The position numbers and the translations under genes were made by a program. Shown here piece after piece: positions 1 through 8,960 of a DNA stretch of 64,000 nucleotides. A model generated the notes under the pieces. That model did no database searches. It had not been told where the DNA came from and saw only the letters and a program-made list of their open reading frames with translations. Where the stretch lies: contig NZ_JBHJHP010000001.1 of NCBI RefSeq assembly GCF_042219855.1, positions 496,001 through 560,000 on the forward strand. The letters run 5' to 3'. The number at the start of each line of letters is the position of its first letter. Position 1 is the first letter of the stretch. Source of the stretch: JBHJHP01 sp042219855 (GTDB lineage Bacteria > Bacteroidota > Bacteroidia > Bacteroidales > UBA5342).

Positions 1-33
1 AATCCTATTATGGATACAATTATTTCCTGCATA

Positions 34-2490
34 TTAAAACAATAAATTTCCTACCCCGTTAATAATGAACGCAAGGAGATAGGCCAGTACTGACGTGTAA
101 CCCAGTGTAAACATAGCCCATTTCCAACTTCCCGTTTCAGCTTTAATGGATGACAATGTGGCCAGACAGGGGAAATATATCAGTACAAATACAACAAGGG
201 CTAAGGCACTGATTTTGTTCAGTCCGGGTGATAATTCACCATTTATCATAATGGGTTTACTCAGCTTTTCCGATAATTTTCCAACTTCCACATCTTCCTG
301 TTGATACAGCACTGATATGGTGCTGACAATGATCTCTTTAGCCGGAATGCCACACAGTAAGCTCACCCCTACTTTCCAGTTGAAACCCAATGGACGAATC
401 GCCGGTTCGATAAAACGGCCTACCTTACCCAGATAGGAATGTGCCTGCAAATCAGCGTTCATCTTAAGTTGGGTGGCCTGTATAGAATCCTGCTTTACAG
501 TTTGTGACAGATTACTTTCAGAAATATGTGCAATTTTTGCTTCATAGGAACTGATCATCTCGTTATTATGAGGAAAATAGCCCAACATCCAGATGGCGAT
601 AGACGCAATTAAAACGACGCCGGCGATTTTCTTCACATACTGTTCCCCGCGTTTCCACATATGAATTCCTGTTGTACGAATTGAAGGAAGCCGGTATGGT
701 GGCAGTTCCATCACAAAAGGAGCAGTACTTTTTTTAATAATTGTTTTCTTAAATACACGGGCAAAAATGATGGCCAGAATTATACCCAGCACATAAATAC
801 TTAAAAGTAACAATCCCGCATGTTCGGGGAAAAAACTGCCGATGATAAGGATATAAACGGGAAGTCGTGCACTGCATGACATAAGGGGGATCAGCAAAAT
901 GGTTAACAGGCGGTTTTTGCTGTCTTCAATGGTTCTGGTAGCCATTACGGCAGGGACATTACATCCGAATCCCATGATAAGGGGAATGAATGATTTGCCG
1001 TGCAGACCTATTTTATGCATCAGGCGATCCATTATAAATGCTGCTCTGGCCATGTATCCGCTGTCTTCCATAAAGGATATAAAGAAATAGAGGATGAGTA
1101 TATTGGGCAGAAAGACCAGCACGGCACCAACACCTCCAAGAATACCATCGATCAGCAGATCATGCAGTGGACCATCATTCATCAGGTGGTCCAGTGTTCC
1201 CTGGAGCCATACAATGCCACTGTCAAGCCAGTTCATCGGATACTGCCCCAAAGAGAAGGTTGCTCTGAACATGATGTATAAAAACAGGAAAAATATAGGA
1301 AATCCAAATAGCCTGTGTGTTAGAATGGTATCAATAATCCGCGAAGTATTCAGCGTCTCCATTTCGGGATCAACCTTAACTGTTTCCCTTATGGCTCCGG
1401 CTATAAAGGCATATTTTGCTTCGGTAAGAATCGTTTCGCTGTCGTTGTTATAGATGCTTTCCAGGAGTTTAATCTCCTTTTTTGTGACATTTTTAATGGC
1501 TACATATTCAGGAAACTGCCTGATGAATTCTTCAGCATCAGCATCTCGTTCAAGCAGTTTAAGCGACAAAAATCGGGGTGAAACCTTATTTGTGATCTCT
1601 TTATTCGCGGATAACTCACGCCGAATTTTCCGAATGGCAGATTCTGCATTGTCACCATAGTTGATATGAACATGTCGCACCACGGGGTTTACTTCCTCAT
1701 ACACATCAATTATTTCATCCATGAGTTCGGTAATCCCTCTTCCTTTGGAGGCAACGGTCGGAACAAACGGAATTCCAACCATCTCACCAAGGGCTTTATA
1801 ATCGAATTCGATTCCCTTTGATCCCATTTCATCAAACATGTTCAGTACACCGACAACGCGTATATCCATGTCTATGAGCTGGGTGGTAAGATACAGGTTA
1901 CGTTCCAGGTTTGAGGCATCAATGACATTAACCACGATATCCGGTTTCTGATCCAGAATATGATGCCTGACATAACGCTCCTCAGGTGAATACGTTGTCA
2001 TACTGTATGTTCCGGGAAGATCAACCAGGTTAAATTCATAGCCTTTATATTTCCGTACACCCAGTTTGGCATCAACCGTTACACCACTGAAATTGCCAAC
2101 ATGTTCGTATGAACCTGTTATTTTGTTATAAAGCGTGGTTTTCCCTGAATTGGGATTGCCCACAAATGCAATGTTAATGTGTTTGCGTTTTTCCAGTGCC
2201 AAATCACGGAGCTTCTTCTCTTCATATACACCTTCATATCCGTTTTGAAGAAGTTGTTCCCCTTCTTTTACCGATACAACTTCTATATTGGCTGCTTCGC
2301 TTCGCCGAAGAGAAACCTGGTAATCCATTATCTGGTATTCAATAGGATCTTTTAGTGGTGCGTTTTTTATTACCTTGACCACCTTGCCCCTAATAAATCC
2401 CATTTCAATTATTCGTCTGCGGAATGATCCATGCCCTCTGACCTTGACAATAACTGCCTCCTCATTATTCCGCAATTCGGATAGATTCAT
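34..2490 (-). CDS. feoB: FeoA-FeoB fused ferrous iron transporter
   Basis: This 818-residue protein imports Fe(II) across the inner membrane. Residues 1-75 form a FeoA (SH3-like) domain that is normally a separate small protein. A GTPase domain follows, with the G1 loop GNPNSGKT at about 111-118 and a G3 motif DLPG near 157. The C-terminal half is a polytopic membrane core with Gate motifs, including the GFGCNVPA segment. FeoA-FeoB fusions are well known in Bacteroidota. The gene is transcribed leftward from a promoter-like site at 2554-2587 and is divergent from the gene at 2739. The stop lies near the window edge, so a downstream partner cannot be judged. Identity is very secure. Confidence 0.97.
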   Translation of the reverse strand: MNLSELRNNEEAVIVKVRGHGSFRRRIIEMGFIRGKVVKVIKNAPLKDPIEYQIMDYQVSLRRSEAANIEVVSVKEGEQLLQNGYEGVYEEKKLRDLALEKRKHINIAFVGNPNSGKTTLYNKITGSYEHVGNFSGVTVDAKLGVRKYKGYEFNLVDLPGTYSMTTYSPEERYVRHHILDQKPDIVVNVIDASNLERNLYLTTQLIDMDIRVVGVLNMFDEMGSKGIEFDYKALGEMVGIPFVPTVASKGRGITELMDEIIDVYEEVNPVVRHVHINYGDNAESAIRKIRRELSANKEITNKVSPRFLSLKLLERDADAEEFIRQFPEYVAIKNVTKKEIKLLESIYNNDSETILTEAKYAFIAGAIRETVKVDPEMETLNTSRIIDTILTHRLFGFPIFFLFLYIMFRATFSLGQYPMNWLDSGIVWLQGTLDHLMNDGPLHDLLIDGILGGVGAVLVFLPNILILYFFISFMEDSGYMARAAFIMDRLMHKIGLHGKSFIPLIMGFGCNVPAVMATRTIEDSKNRLLTILLIPLMSCSARLPVYILIIGSFFPEHAGLLLLSIYVLGIILAIIFARVFKKTIIKKSTAPFVMELPPYRLPSIRTTGIHMWKRGEQYVKKIAGVVLIASIAIWMLGYFPHNNEMISSYEAKIAHISESNLSQTVKQDSIQATQLKMNADLQAHSYLGKVGRFIEPAIRPLGFNWKVGVSLLCGIPAKEIIVSTISVLYQQEDVEVGKLSEKLSKPIMINGELSPGLNKISALALVVFVLIYFPCLATLSSIKAETGSWKWAMFTLGYTSVLAYLLAFIINGVGNLLF

Positions 2491-2553
2491 ATCAAACTAA
2501 TTTCGAATAATTTTATCCCGTTTTAAGAATTGACATTCAGAAAGAACATACTT

Positions 2554-2587
2554 GCTAAAGTTAATCCTTGTAAACAGGCGCAAAAAA
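2554..2587 (-). promoter_or_regulatory. Candidate promoter of feoB
   Basis: Read on the minus strand, TTTTTTG (2587-2581) is followed after 17 nt by TAACTTTAGC (2563-2554). This resembles the Bacteroidota -33 TTTG / -7 TAnnTTTG pattern with one mismatch in the -7 box. It lies 64 nt upstream of the feoB start. No convincing Fur box was identified. Confidence 0.45.
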
Positions 2588-2719
2588 TTGATTTCTAATG
2601 TCTTATTTAGTTTAAATCAAAACAAGTGCAAATTTCGTTTTTTTTTCGAAAACCCCAATATAAATGTGCATTAAAGGTGTTAATTATATGAAAAAGGAAA
2701 ATTAGCCATTTTATTTGTG

Positions 2720-2727
2720 TATTTTTG
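2720..2727 (+). promoter_or_regulatory. Bacteroidota -7 box before the 2739 gene
   Basis: TATTTTTG matches the TAnnTTTG consensus exactly and ends 11 nt before the ATG at 2739. It implies a very short leader and argues against the upstream in-frame TTG at 2715 as the start. Confidence 0.55.
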
Positions 2728-2738
2728 TAGAACAAGCA

Positions 2739-3479
2739 ATGGAAAAAAAGATAGAAGATATAATCGCAAACTTTAAAGGAAACTTTCATATCCTGGAGAA
2801 AAAGATTGACCTTGAAGAGCAGATGGTATATTTCAACAAGTCAAAGCATTTGAAGAAATTTATGCCAGACAATGTCATGGATATGGCCGAGAGTTTGTGG
2901 AATGATGAAGTTCCTGATGAGCAACGCAAGAAGATACTGATATGGCTGGCATCCATGCAGGATGTTAAGGCTTACAGGTTAATCGAGGACTTTTTTTATA
3001 AAATTGCAGATGAAAACCTTAAGAACTGGAGTTATCTGGCGTTAATTGAAGCCAGAATGGGATTGGAGAGTGCCCTGTCTGATGAAAAACAGATATTTAT
3101 TTCAACCGGACTTGGTGGAAAAGGGCAGATGTTACGCTACTTTATTGTTCTTTTCCCTCATGATAAGGAGAAGGGATTTTCTGATTTTGAACGGGATTTT
3201 GTCCGGAAGGAATTTGAATTTGTTCTGAATCTGGAAGGTTGTGAGTTTGAACTGCGTGAAACAAAAACATCTTATATCAGCTTTATAGCCTTAATTCCGA
3301 TAGATATACTGATCAAGGATATTGTGGTGAAAATTTTTAATGCCTGCAATCAGTTTGGCAAATTCATTAGTGATAAATTTATTATCACCAATGTAAAGGA
3401 GATGAATGAAAATGAAATATTTGAATTTATTGACAATGGCGATGATGTGGAGGATATAGATGAAATAGATATCAGGTAA
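2739..3479 (+). CDS. Uncharacterised conserved-type cytoplasmic protein
   Basis: I do not recognise the family. The product is about 246 residues with no signal peptide and no membrane segment. The first two thirds look helical, with a stretch rich in Trp and Leu around residues 60-110. The C-terminal tail is strongly acidic (GDDVEDIDEIDIR). The ATG at 2739 is preferred over the in-frame TTG at 2715 because the promoter-like TATTTTTG box covers 2720-2727. It is a single-gene unit between divergent feoB and a strong terminator. Codon use looks like the neighbours, so it is probably a real resident gene. No function is proposed. Confidence 0.8.
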   Translation: MEKKIEDIIANFKGNFHILEKKIDLEEQMVYFNKSKHLKKFMPDNVMDMAESLWNDEVPDEQRKKILIWLASMQDVKAYRLIEDFFYKIADENLKNWSYLALIEARMGLESALSDEKQIFISTGLGGKGQMLRYFIVLFPHDKEKGFSDFERDFVRKEFEFVLNLEGCEFELRETKTSYISFIALIPIDILIKDIVVKIFNACNQFGKFISDKFIITNVKEMNENEIFEFIDNGDDVEDIDEIDIR

Positions 3480-3502
3480 TAATTAAAACGATATAAAAAC
3501 AA

Positions 3503-3528
3503 AACCCCGGAATTTCCGGGGTTTTTTG
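3503..3528. terminator. Bidirectional rho-independent terminator
   Basis: The stem CCCCGGA / TCCGGGG has a 3-nt loop and is flanked by AAAA on the left and TTTTTT on the right. It can therefore stop transcripts from both the 2739 gene and the convergent gene that ends at 3535. Confidence 0.9.
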
Positions 3529-3534
3529 TTTCTT

Positions 3535-3918
3535 TTATTTTCCTAAATCGTCAAAATCAACATCCGTTAAACCGGAACTTACTGATAATTCAACTTCTTC
3601 TTCGTTAACTGATTCTGAGTTATCAGCATAGCCTTCGGTATCAATTTCAATTTTTCCTTCAACGGCCTCATTTACAAATTCAGTAGATTCCATAAATGCC
3701 TCTCTGAATTTGTCAAAATCTTCCTTGTAAAGGAAAATCTTATGTTTTTCGTAGCGAAATTCACCATCAGAAACAAAACGTTTCTTACTTTCGGTGATTG
3801 TGAGGTAAAAATCGTCTTTTTTGCGGGTTTTTTTCACATCAAAAAAATATGTACGTTTACCGGCCCTTACGATCTTAGAAAACACTTCATCACGGTCTCT
3901 CTTTTCTGATCCTTCCAT
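3535..3918 (-). CDS. PUR-alpha-like nucleic-acid-binding protein (DUF3276)
   Basis: This 127-residue protein matches the bacterial PUR-domain family (DUF3276), small single-stranded DNA/RNA-binding proteins common in Bacteroidota and spirochaetes. The core at about residues 10-85 has the alternating beta pattern with conserved aromatic and basic residues (KRTYFFDVKKTRKKDDFYLTI, then a repeat-like KHKIFLYKEDFDKF segment). The last 45 residues are acidic and probably disordered. It lies 114 nt downstream of the truncated haemoglobin gene on the same strand and ends at the shared terminator. The molecular role in the cell is not known; the family assignment is good. Confidence 0.88.
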   Translation of the reverse strand: MEGSEKRDRDEVFSKIVRAGKRTYFFDVKKTRKKDDFYLTITESKKRFVSDGEFRYEKHKIFLYKEDFDKFREAFMESTEFVNEAVEGKIEIDTEGYADNSESVNEEEVELSVSSGLTDVDFDDLGK

Positions 3919-4032
3919 AATACACTTATTTGATAATTTATGAATTCAAATTTGTTAAAAAAGATTTAACAATTCAAATCTTAAGCCCTTTTTTTTTTGA
4001 TATAGTGGCAATTATATACTATTTCTAAATAA

Positions 4033-4401
4033 TTATGCAGTGCTTTTTTTAATTTTTTTTAGAAAAGCTTCAGACATGGTTCTTCCACGGAGTTTTGCAC
4101 GTTCAGCCAGCGGACCTTCATACATTGACGTGACCGTGGCGTTCCAGATTTCCATCCAATTGCCAAAATGATTGTCTGCAAGCATCATTTTAAAATGGAC
4201 TTCAATTGGTTTCCCGTAATAAGCCATTTCTCTAAGTATAATGGTCTGCCAGAACCTGTAAAGCTTTTCAAGATGTTCATCCCAGTGACCGCTTAGGTAT
4301 TTTTCAAATATGGGACCTATCAGTGCGTCTTTACGGGCATTTGCATAAAATGTATCCACAAGCTTTTTAATATCCTCAAATGTTTCAATGTCTTTTTTCA
4401 T
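4033..4401 (-). CDS. Group III truncated haemoglobin
   Basis: This 122-residue globin belongs to the group III (P-type) truncated haemoglobins. The family motifs are visible: an N-terminal helix with DTFYANARKD and PIFEKY, the segment YRFWQTIILRE, and the region VHFKMMLADNHFGNWMEIW, which contains the candidate proximal His and the distal-side Trp. Such proteins bind O2, NO or sulfide; the precise ligand is not established from sequence. It lies 24 nt downstream of the endonuclease IV gene on the same strand, so the two are probably co-transcribed. Confidence 0.92.
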   Translation of the reverse strand: MKKDIETFEDIKKLVDTFYANARKDALIGPIFEKYLSGHWDEHLEKLYRFWQTIILREMAYYGKPIEVHFKMMLADNHFGNWMEIWNATVTSMYEGPLAERAKLRGRTMSEAFLKKIKKSTA

Positions 4402-4425
4402 TATAGCTCTCGTGTTGTAAATATT

Positions 4426-5265
4426 TTATATCCATTTTCTGAGTTGTGCAATTTCATCAGGCCAGCGTTCGTCGTCGGGAGTTTCCAGTATTAAAGGTAT
4501 CCCGTTGAACCGGTCATCTTTCATGATCCATTTGAAGGGATCGTAACCAATAAAACCATCCCCCAGACTTTCATGCCTGTCAACCATACTTGCATAATCT
4601 TTCTTTGAGTCATTAAGATGCATACCCTTTAAATATGTAAAACCAACAGTCTCACTGAACCGGTTAAATGTTTGGTTAAACTCCTTCTTATCTCTGAGGT
4701 TATACCCGGCGGTAAATGCATGACAGGTATCAATACAAACACCGATCCGGTTTTTATCTTCTACATGATCTATAATAAATTTAAGCTGATCGAAGGTATG
4801 ACCAAGGTTGCTTCCCTGTCCGGCTGTATTTTCTATAACAGCGGTTACGCCGGTTGTTTTGTCAAGTGTTAGGTTGATGGACTCTGCAATTGTCTTTAAA
4901 CAGGTCTCTTCCGGGATCTTATTTAAATGACTTCCGGGATGAAAGTTCAGACGGTCAAGCCCCAGAAATTCACAACGCTGCATTTCATCTAAAAATGCAT
5001 TCCGTGATTTTTGTAAAGCTGTTTTTTCCGGATGACCCAGATTGATCAGGTAGCTGTCATGAGGTAAAATATGTTGTGGTTTGTAACCATATTCGTTGCA
5101 ACGCTGTTTAAATAGTTCAATGCTCTGCTTCGACAGCGGTTTAGCATGCCACTGCCGTTGGTTTTTCGTAAATAATGCAAATGCAGTGGCTCCAATCCGG
5201 TTTGCGTTCAGTGGTGCATTTTCTACACCTCCTGCAGCACTAACATGAGCCCCTATATATTTCAT
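4426..5265 (-). CDS. nfo: Deoxyribonuclease IV (AP endonuclease)
   Basis: This 279-residue enzyme of the EndoIV TIM-barrel family cleaves DNA at abasic sites in base-excision repair. Zn-binding signature segments are present: HDSYLINLG, NFHPGSHL, ENTAGQGSNLG, GVCIDTCHAFTAGYN, HLNDSKKD, RHESLGDG and a C-terminal ILETP. Length is normal for the family. A promoter-like box lies 46 nt upstream on the minus strand. It is followed by the globin gene, probably as an operon, and is divergent from grpE. A second repair glycosylase (tag) lies 4 kb away. Confidence 0.97.
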   Translation of the reverse strand: MKYIGAHVSAAGGVENAPLNANRIGATAFALFTKNQRQWHAKPLSKQSIELFKQRCNEYGYKPQHILPHDSYLINLGHPEKTALQKSRNAFLDEMQRCEFLGLDRLNFHPGSHLNKIPEETCLKTIAESINLTLDKTTGVTAVIENTAGQGSNLGHTFDQLKFIIDHVEDKNRIGVCIDTCHAFTAGYNLRDKKEFNQTFNRFSETVGFTYLKGMHLNDSKKDYASMVDRHESLGDGFIGYDPFKWIMKDDRFNGIPLILETPDDERWPDEIAQLRKWI

Positions 5266-5311
5266 ATTTGCGATGCTTTAAATTTGGAACACCATTTAGA
5301 GTGCCCTGACC

Positions 5312-5320
5312 GCAAAATTA
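5312..5320 (-). promoter_or_regulatory. -7 box for nfo
   Basis: On the minus strand 5320-5312 reads TAATTTTGC, an exact TAnnTTTG match plus the commonly following C. A clear -33 TTTG is not seen. The implied leader is about 40 nt. Confidence 0.5.
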
Positions 5321-5440
5321 ATCTATCCGCAGCGTTAATAAAACGGTTATGTCAAATATTCGTGTTTTATTGTTGTGTATTGTCATTTTTTCGATTTTTT
5401 TTGCAGCCTGAAATACATTAAATGTCATTTTGACTTAATT

Positions 5441-5470
5441 TTTGTAATGGCAGGATAATTGCATCTTAGC
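5441..5470 (+). promoter_or_regulatory. Candidate promoter of grpE-dnaJ
   Basis: TTTG at 5441-5444 is followed after 17 nt by CATCTTAGC at 5462-5470, a two-mismatch version of TAnnTTTGC. It lies 30 nt before the grpE ATG. No CIRCE inverted repeat was seen here. Confidence 0.4.
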
Positions 5471-5500
5471 CGCATAAAAGGAGAAAAACAGAAATAAAAT

Positions 5501-6145
5501 ATGGCCAAAAAACAGAAAAACACTCATAAAGAGCAGCAGAAGGCTGCTCATGAGGAGGCAGCCAAAAGCAATGTAAACAATGATAAAAAGGAAAATGACA
5601 ACGTGAAAATAAATGTTGAGGAAGTTGAACTGGAGGCTGCCGGTGAAGTGGATACTGAAAAAGAAGAATTAAAGGCAGAGTGCGAGGAGAAAGCAGATGA
5701 TCTGACATTGGTAAAAAGAGCTTATGAAGAGCTGAATGATAAGCATCTTCGTTTACAGGCTGAATTTGACAATTACAGAAAGCGTACATTACGTGAAAAA
5801 ATGGAATTGACAAAATCAGCAGGTGAAAGCATCCTTGTCAGCTTATTGCCGGTGATAGATGATTTTGAACGGGCACAACAGATGTTGCATGATGCAGCTG
5901 ATATTGAAAGTGTTCGTCAGGGATTTGAACTTATCTACTCTAAATTTGTCAGCTTTTTAAATCAGAATGGTGTAAAACCTATTGAAACAACAGAAAAGGA
6001 ATTTGATACGGATCTCCATGAGGCTGTGACCAAAATTCCGGCACCTAAAGAAGAGTTGAAGGGAAAGGTAGTGGATTGTATTCAGAAAGGATATCTGTTA
6101 AATGATAAGGTTATCCGTTATTCCAAGGTTGTGATAGGTGAGTAA
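5501..6145 (+). CDS. grpE: GrpE nucleotide exchange factor
   Basis: This 214-residue cochaperone releases ADP from DnaK. The first 60 residues are highly charged and probably disordered. A long coiled coil (about 60-125, including LRLQAEFDNYRKRT) follows, and the C-terminal beta wing ends with the family sequence KVIRYSKVVIGE. Length is typical. dnaJ follows after 17 nt, so both are one transcript. dnaK is not in the window, so the chaperone genes are split in this genome. Confidence 0.97.
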   Translation: MAKKQKNTHKEQQKAAHEEAAKSNVNNDKKENDNVKINVEEVELEAAGEVDTEKEELKAECEEKADDLTLVKRAYEELNDKHLRLQAEFDNYRKRTLREKMELTKSAGESILVSLLPVIDDFERAQQMLHDAADIESVRQGFELIYSKFVSFLNQNGVKPIETTEKEFDTDLHEAVTKIPAPKEELKGKVVDCIQKGYLLNDKVIRYSKVVIGE

Positions 6146-6162
6146 GATTTAAAACGTAAGGT

Positions 6163-7320
6163 ATGTCAAAAAGAGATTACTACGAAGTTTTAGGTGTATC
6201 AAAAGGTGCATCAGACGAAGAGATAAAAAAAGCGTATCGCAAAAAAGCTATACAGTTCCATCCGGATAAAAATCCAGGTGATAAGGAAGCCGAGGATAAA
6301 TTTAAGGAGGCTGCTGAGGCGTACGAGGTTTTGAGGGATCCTCAGAAGAGGAGTCGCTATGACCAGTTCGGACACGCCGGAGTAGGTGGTGCCTCTAATG
6401 GCGGTGGTGGATTCGGAGGCTTCAGCGATATTGAAGATATCTTTTCTGCCTTTGGTGACATTTTTGGTGGACACTTCGGTGGTGGATTTGGCGGATTTGG
6501 TTCATCCAGGGGACGTTCCTCCAGAAGGGTTAATAAAGGACAGAACTTACGGGTTAAAGTCAAACTGACTCTTCCGGAAATCGCTAACGGTGTTGAAAAG
6601 AAACTGAAAGTAAAAAAATATGTGGCCTGTTCCCATTGCGATGGTAATGGTGCTGAAGGCGGACACGCTCATACAACTTGTTCTACCTGTCATGGTTCAG
6701 GATACGTGACCAGGGTTCAGAACACCTTACTGGGACAGATGCAGACTCAGACGGTTTGTCCTACATGTAACGGAGAGGGTAAAATGATAACCAATAAATG
6801 TGTGCATTGTAACGGAGAGGGTATCGTTCGTGACGAAGAGGTTATCAGCGTGAAGATTCCTGCAGGTGTGGCTGAAGGCATGCAGTTGTCAGTCAGCGGA
6901 AAGGGAAATGCAGCCCGCAGGGGAGGTATTAACGGAGATCTTCTCGTTTATATTGAAGAGGAGGAACATCCGGAGCTGATCCGTGATGGTCATGACCTCG
7001 TGTATAACCTTCTGCTTAGTTTTCCTGAAGCTGCTCTTGGTGTTCCCATCGAAATTCCGACAGTAGACAGTAAAGTGAAAATTAAAATTGAACCGGGAAC
7101 CCAGCCAGGCAAAGTGCTTCGGCTCAGGGGCAAAGGACTTCCGGACGTAAACAGTTATGGACGGGGAGATCTTTTGGTAAATATCAATGTGTATATTCCT
7201 GAGAATTTGTCGAAGGATGACCGTAAAATGGTTGAAAAACTGGCTGAGTCGGATGCCTTTAAACCGGAAGAGAATGCCGCTAAAAACTTTTTCAGAAAAG
7301 TACGTAACTTCTTTGAATAA
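6163..7320 (+). CDS. dnaJ: Chaperone DnaJ
   Basis: This 385-residue type I J-protein stimulates DnaK ATPase. The J domain (1-70) carries the HPD motif in FHPDKNPG. A Gly/Phe-rich linker at about 75-125 follows. The zinc region has four CxxCxGxG repeats (CSHCDGNG, CSTCHGSG, CPTCNGEG, CVHCNGEG). Two C-terminal substrate-binding barrels complete the protein. It is the second gene of the grpE-dnaJ operon, which ends at a clear terminator 25-45 nt downstream. Confidence 0.98.
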   Translation: MSKRDYYEVLGVSKGASDEEIKKAYRKKAIQFHPDKNPGDKEAEDKFKEAAEAYEVLRDPQKRSRYDQFGHAGVGGASNGGGGFGGFSDIEDIFSAFGDIFGGHFGGGFGGFGSSRGRSSRRVNKGQNLRVKVKLTLPEIANGVEKKLKVKKYVACSHCDGNGAEGGHAHTTCSTCHGSGYVTRVQNTLLGQMQTQTVCPTCNGEGKMITNKCVHCNGEGIVRDEEVISVKIPAGVAEGMQLSVSGKGNAARRGGINGDLLVYIEEEEHPELIRDGHDLVYNLLLSFPEAALGVPIEIPTVDSKVKIKIEPGTQPGKVLRLRGKGLPDVNSYGRGDLLVNINVYIPENLSKDDRKMVEKLAESDAFKPEENAAKNFFRKVRNFFE

Positions 7321-7344
7321 CAGAATTCGAATTATATGAAATAA

Positions 7345-7369
7345 AAAAGGGCCTCACAGGCCCTTTTTT
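7345..7369 (+). terminator. Terminator of grpE-dnaJ
   Basis: The stem GGGCCT / AGGCCC (7349-7363) with loop CAC is preceded by A6 and followed by TTTTTT. It is also usable from the minus side, where the convergent SPFH gene ends at 7382. Confidence 0.92.
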
Positions 7370-7381
7370 ATTGTGTATGTA

Positions 7382-8320
7382 TTATTTCTTTTTAACCTTT
7401 TCCAGGACAGAGGTGGCAGTAGCCACAATGCCGGAAACATCTGTCAGATTATTGGGTAAGATGATTGTGTTGCTTTCTTTTGCGAGTTTCCCAAATTCAC
7501 CCAGATACTGTTCCGCAACCCTCAGGTTCACGGCATCAATTCCGTTTTCTGCAGAAATGGCATCTGCAATCTGACGAAGTCCCAATGCCGTTGCCACAGC
7601 AACTTTTTCAATTTCAGCAGCCCGACCTTCAGCTTCATTTATTCGCTTTTGTTTTTCACCTTCGGAACGTTTGATTAATTCCTGCTTATCGCCTTCTGCC
7701 ACATTGATTTTAGCTTGTTTCTGTCCCTCAGACTCGGCAATTAAAGCACGTTTTTCACGCTCAGCACGCATCTGTTTCTCCATGGCATCTTTTATGCTTT
7801 GCGGCGGAACAATGTTTTTGAGTTCATAACGGGTAACTTTTACACCCCAGGGATCCGATGCTTTATCCACTGCTTCCACGATATTCGTGTTAATCAGATC
7901 ACGTTCTTCAAATGTTTTATCCAGTTCCATACGACCGATGATACTACGCATCGTTGTCTGGGCAATCTGTATAGAGGCAAACCGGTAATCATCAATGCCA
8001 TATGATGCTTTTGACGGATCAATGACCTGGAGGTAAAGAATACCATCTACTTCAACAGCAATGTTATCTTTTGTAATACAAATTTGCGAAGCCACATCAA
8101 TAGCCTGTTCTTTCAGCGTATGTTTATAGGCCACTTTATCAATAAATGGGATCAGAACATTAAATCCGGCCTGTAACGTTGTTCTGAATTTTCCAAGCCG
8201 TTCAATAATGAATGCTGAACGTTGGGGAACAATCTTAATCGTGGAAAAGAAAATAATGATGGCAAGAACAACCAACGCAATAAGTATGATAGTTGATCCT
8301 GAGATTTGAGCTAAAAACAT
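7382..8320 (-). CDS. SPFH/stomatin-like membrane protein (QmcA/slipin type)
   Basis: This 312-residue band-7 protein has one N-terminal membrane helix (about 8-28), the SPFH domain (IVPQRSAFIIERLGKF onward) and a long charged helical region with repeated KRALIAESEGQKQAKINVAEG-type units at about 190-245. Such proteins form ring-like membrane scaffolds. The upstream gene 30 nt away encodes an NfeD-family partner, and this pairing is a well-known conserved arrangement. The precise function in Bacteroidota is not settled. Confidence 0.93.
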   Translation of the reverse strand: MFLAQISGSTIILIALVVLAIIIFFSTIKIVPQRSAFIIERLGKFRTTLQAGFNVLIPFIDKVAYKHTLKEQAIDVASQICITKDNIAVEVDGILYLQVIDPSKASYGIDDYRFASIQIAQTTMRSIIGRMELDKTFEERDLINTNIVEAVDKASDPWGVKVTRYELKNIVPPQSIKDAMEKQMRAEREKRALIAESEGQKQAKINVAEGDKQELIKRSEGEKQKRINEAEGRAAEIEKVAVATALGLRQIADAISAENGIDAVNLRVAEQYLGEFGKLAKESNTIILPNNLTDVSGIVATATSVLEKVKKK

Positions 8321-8350
8321 GATAAATTGAGTTTAAGGTTAATACTTATG

Positions 8351-8806
8351 TTATTGATTCTGTTTTACAATTAAGGTAATACTTTCTTTATCGATAATAG
8401 TGAGTATGTCATCTTTTTTTACATCACTGTCAGCACAACGCGCGCTCCATGAAGTTCCTTTGAAGGTTACTTTACCCGTCTGTCCTTTTTTGAATGCTGT
8501 TTCAGCCACTGCTCTTTTACCAATAAATTCATCTTCCAGTGTGTTGTCTTTTTCGCCTGTTTTATCAAAGAATTTACGTTTAAGCCATCGTCGGAGAGCG
8601 AACAGTAAAATAACGGAGGAAATGACAAATACAAGGATTTGAACATTGATGTCAATATCAAAAATATAACTGGCAACGGCAGTTATGATGGCTCCGGCAC
8701 CAAAAAAAATCACAAAAATTCCGGGAATGGCTAATTCCAGAAGTAATAAAACAATACCAACAAGGAACCAGATAATGTGTGGTTGTAATAGTGTTTGTAA
8801 GTCCAT
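8351..8806 (-). CDS. NfeD-like membrane protein
   Basis: This 151-residue protein has two or three hydrophobic segments (about 12-60) and a C-terminal OB-fold domain of the NfeD type (about 90-148, with GKRAVAETAFKKGQTGKV and the conserved FKGTSWSARC). It is the short NfeD form without the ClpP-class serine protease domain. It is the first gene of a two-gene operon with the SPFH protein, its expected partner. A TATCTTTA box at about 8858-8865 (minus strand) could be the promoter. Confidence 0.92.
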   Translation of the reverse strand: MDLQTLLQPHIIWFLVGIVLLLLELAIPGIFVIFFGAGAIITAVASYIFDIDINVQILVFVISSVILLFALRRWLKRKFFDKTGEKDNTLEDEFIGKRAVAETAFKKGQTGKVTFKGTSWSARCADSDVKKDDILTIIDKESITLIVKQNQ

Positions 8807-8960
8807 TTTAGTTACAGGGTTAACATCCTGCTTAATTCATCAGGATTGATTCAGGATTAAAGATAATTCTTTTTTTAACATTTTGTTTTTTTTACTCCTG
8901 AATTTTATTCAAAATTGCAAACCAGCTTACAATATGGTAAATATAGAGGAAAAGTGCTGT

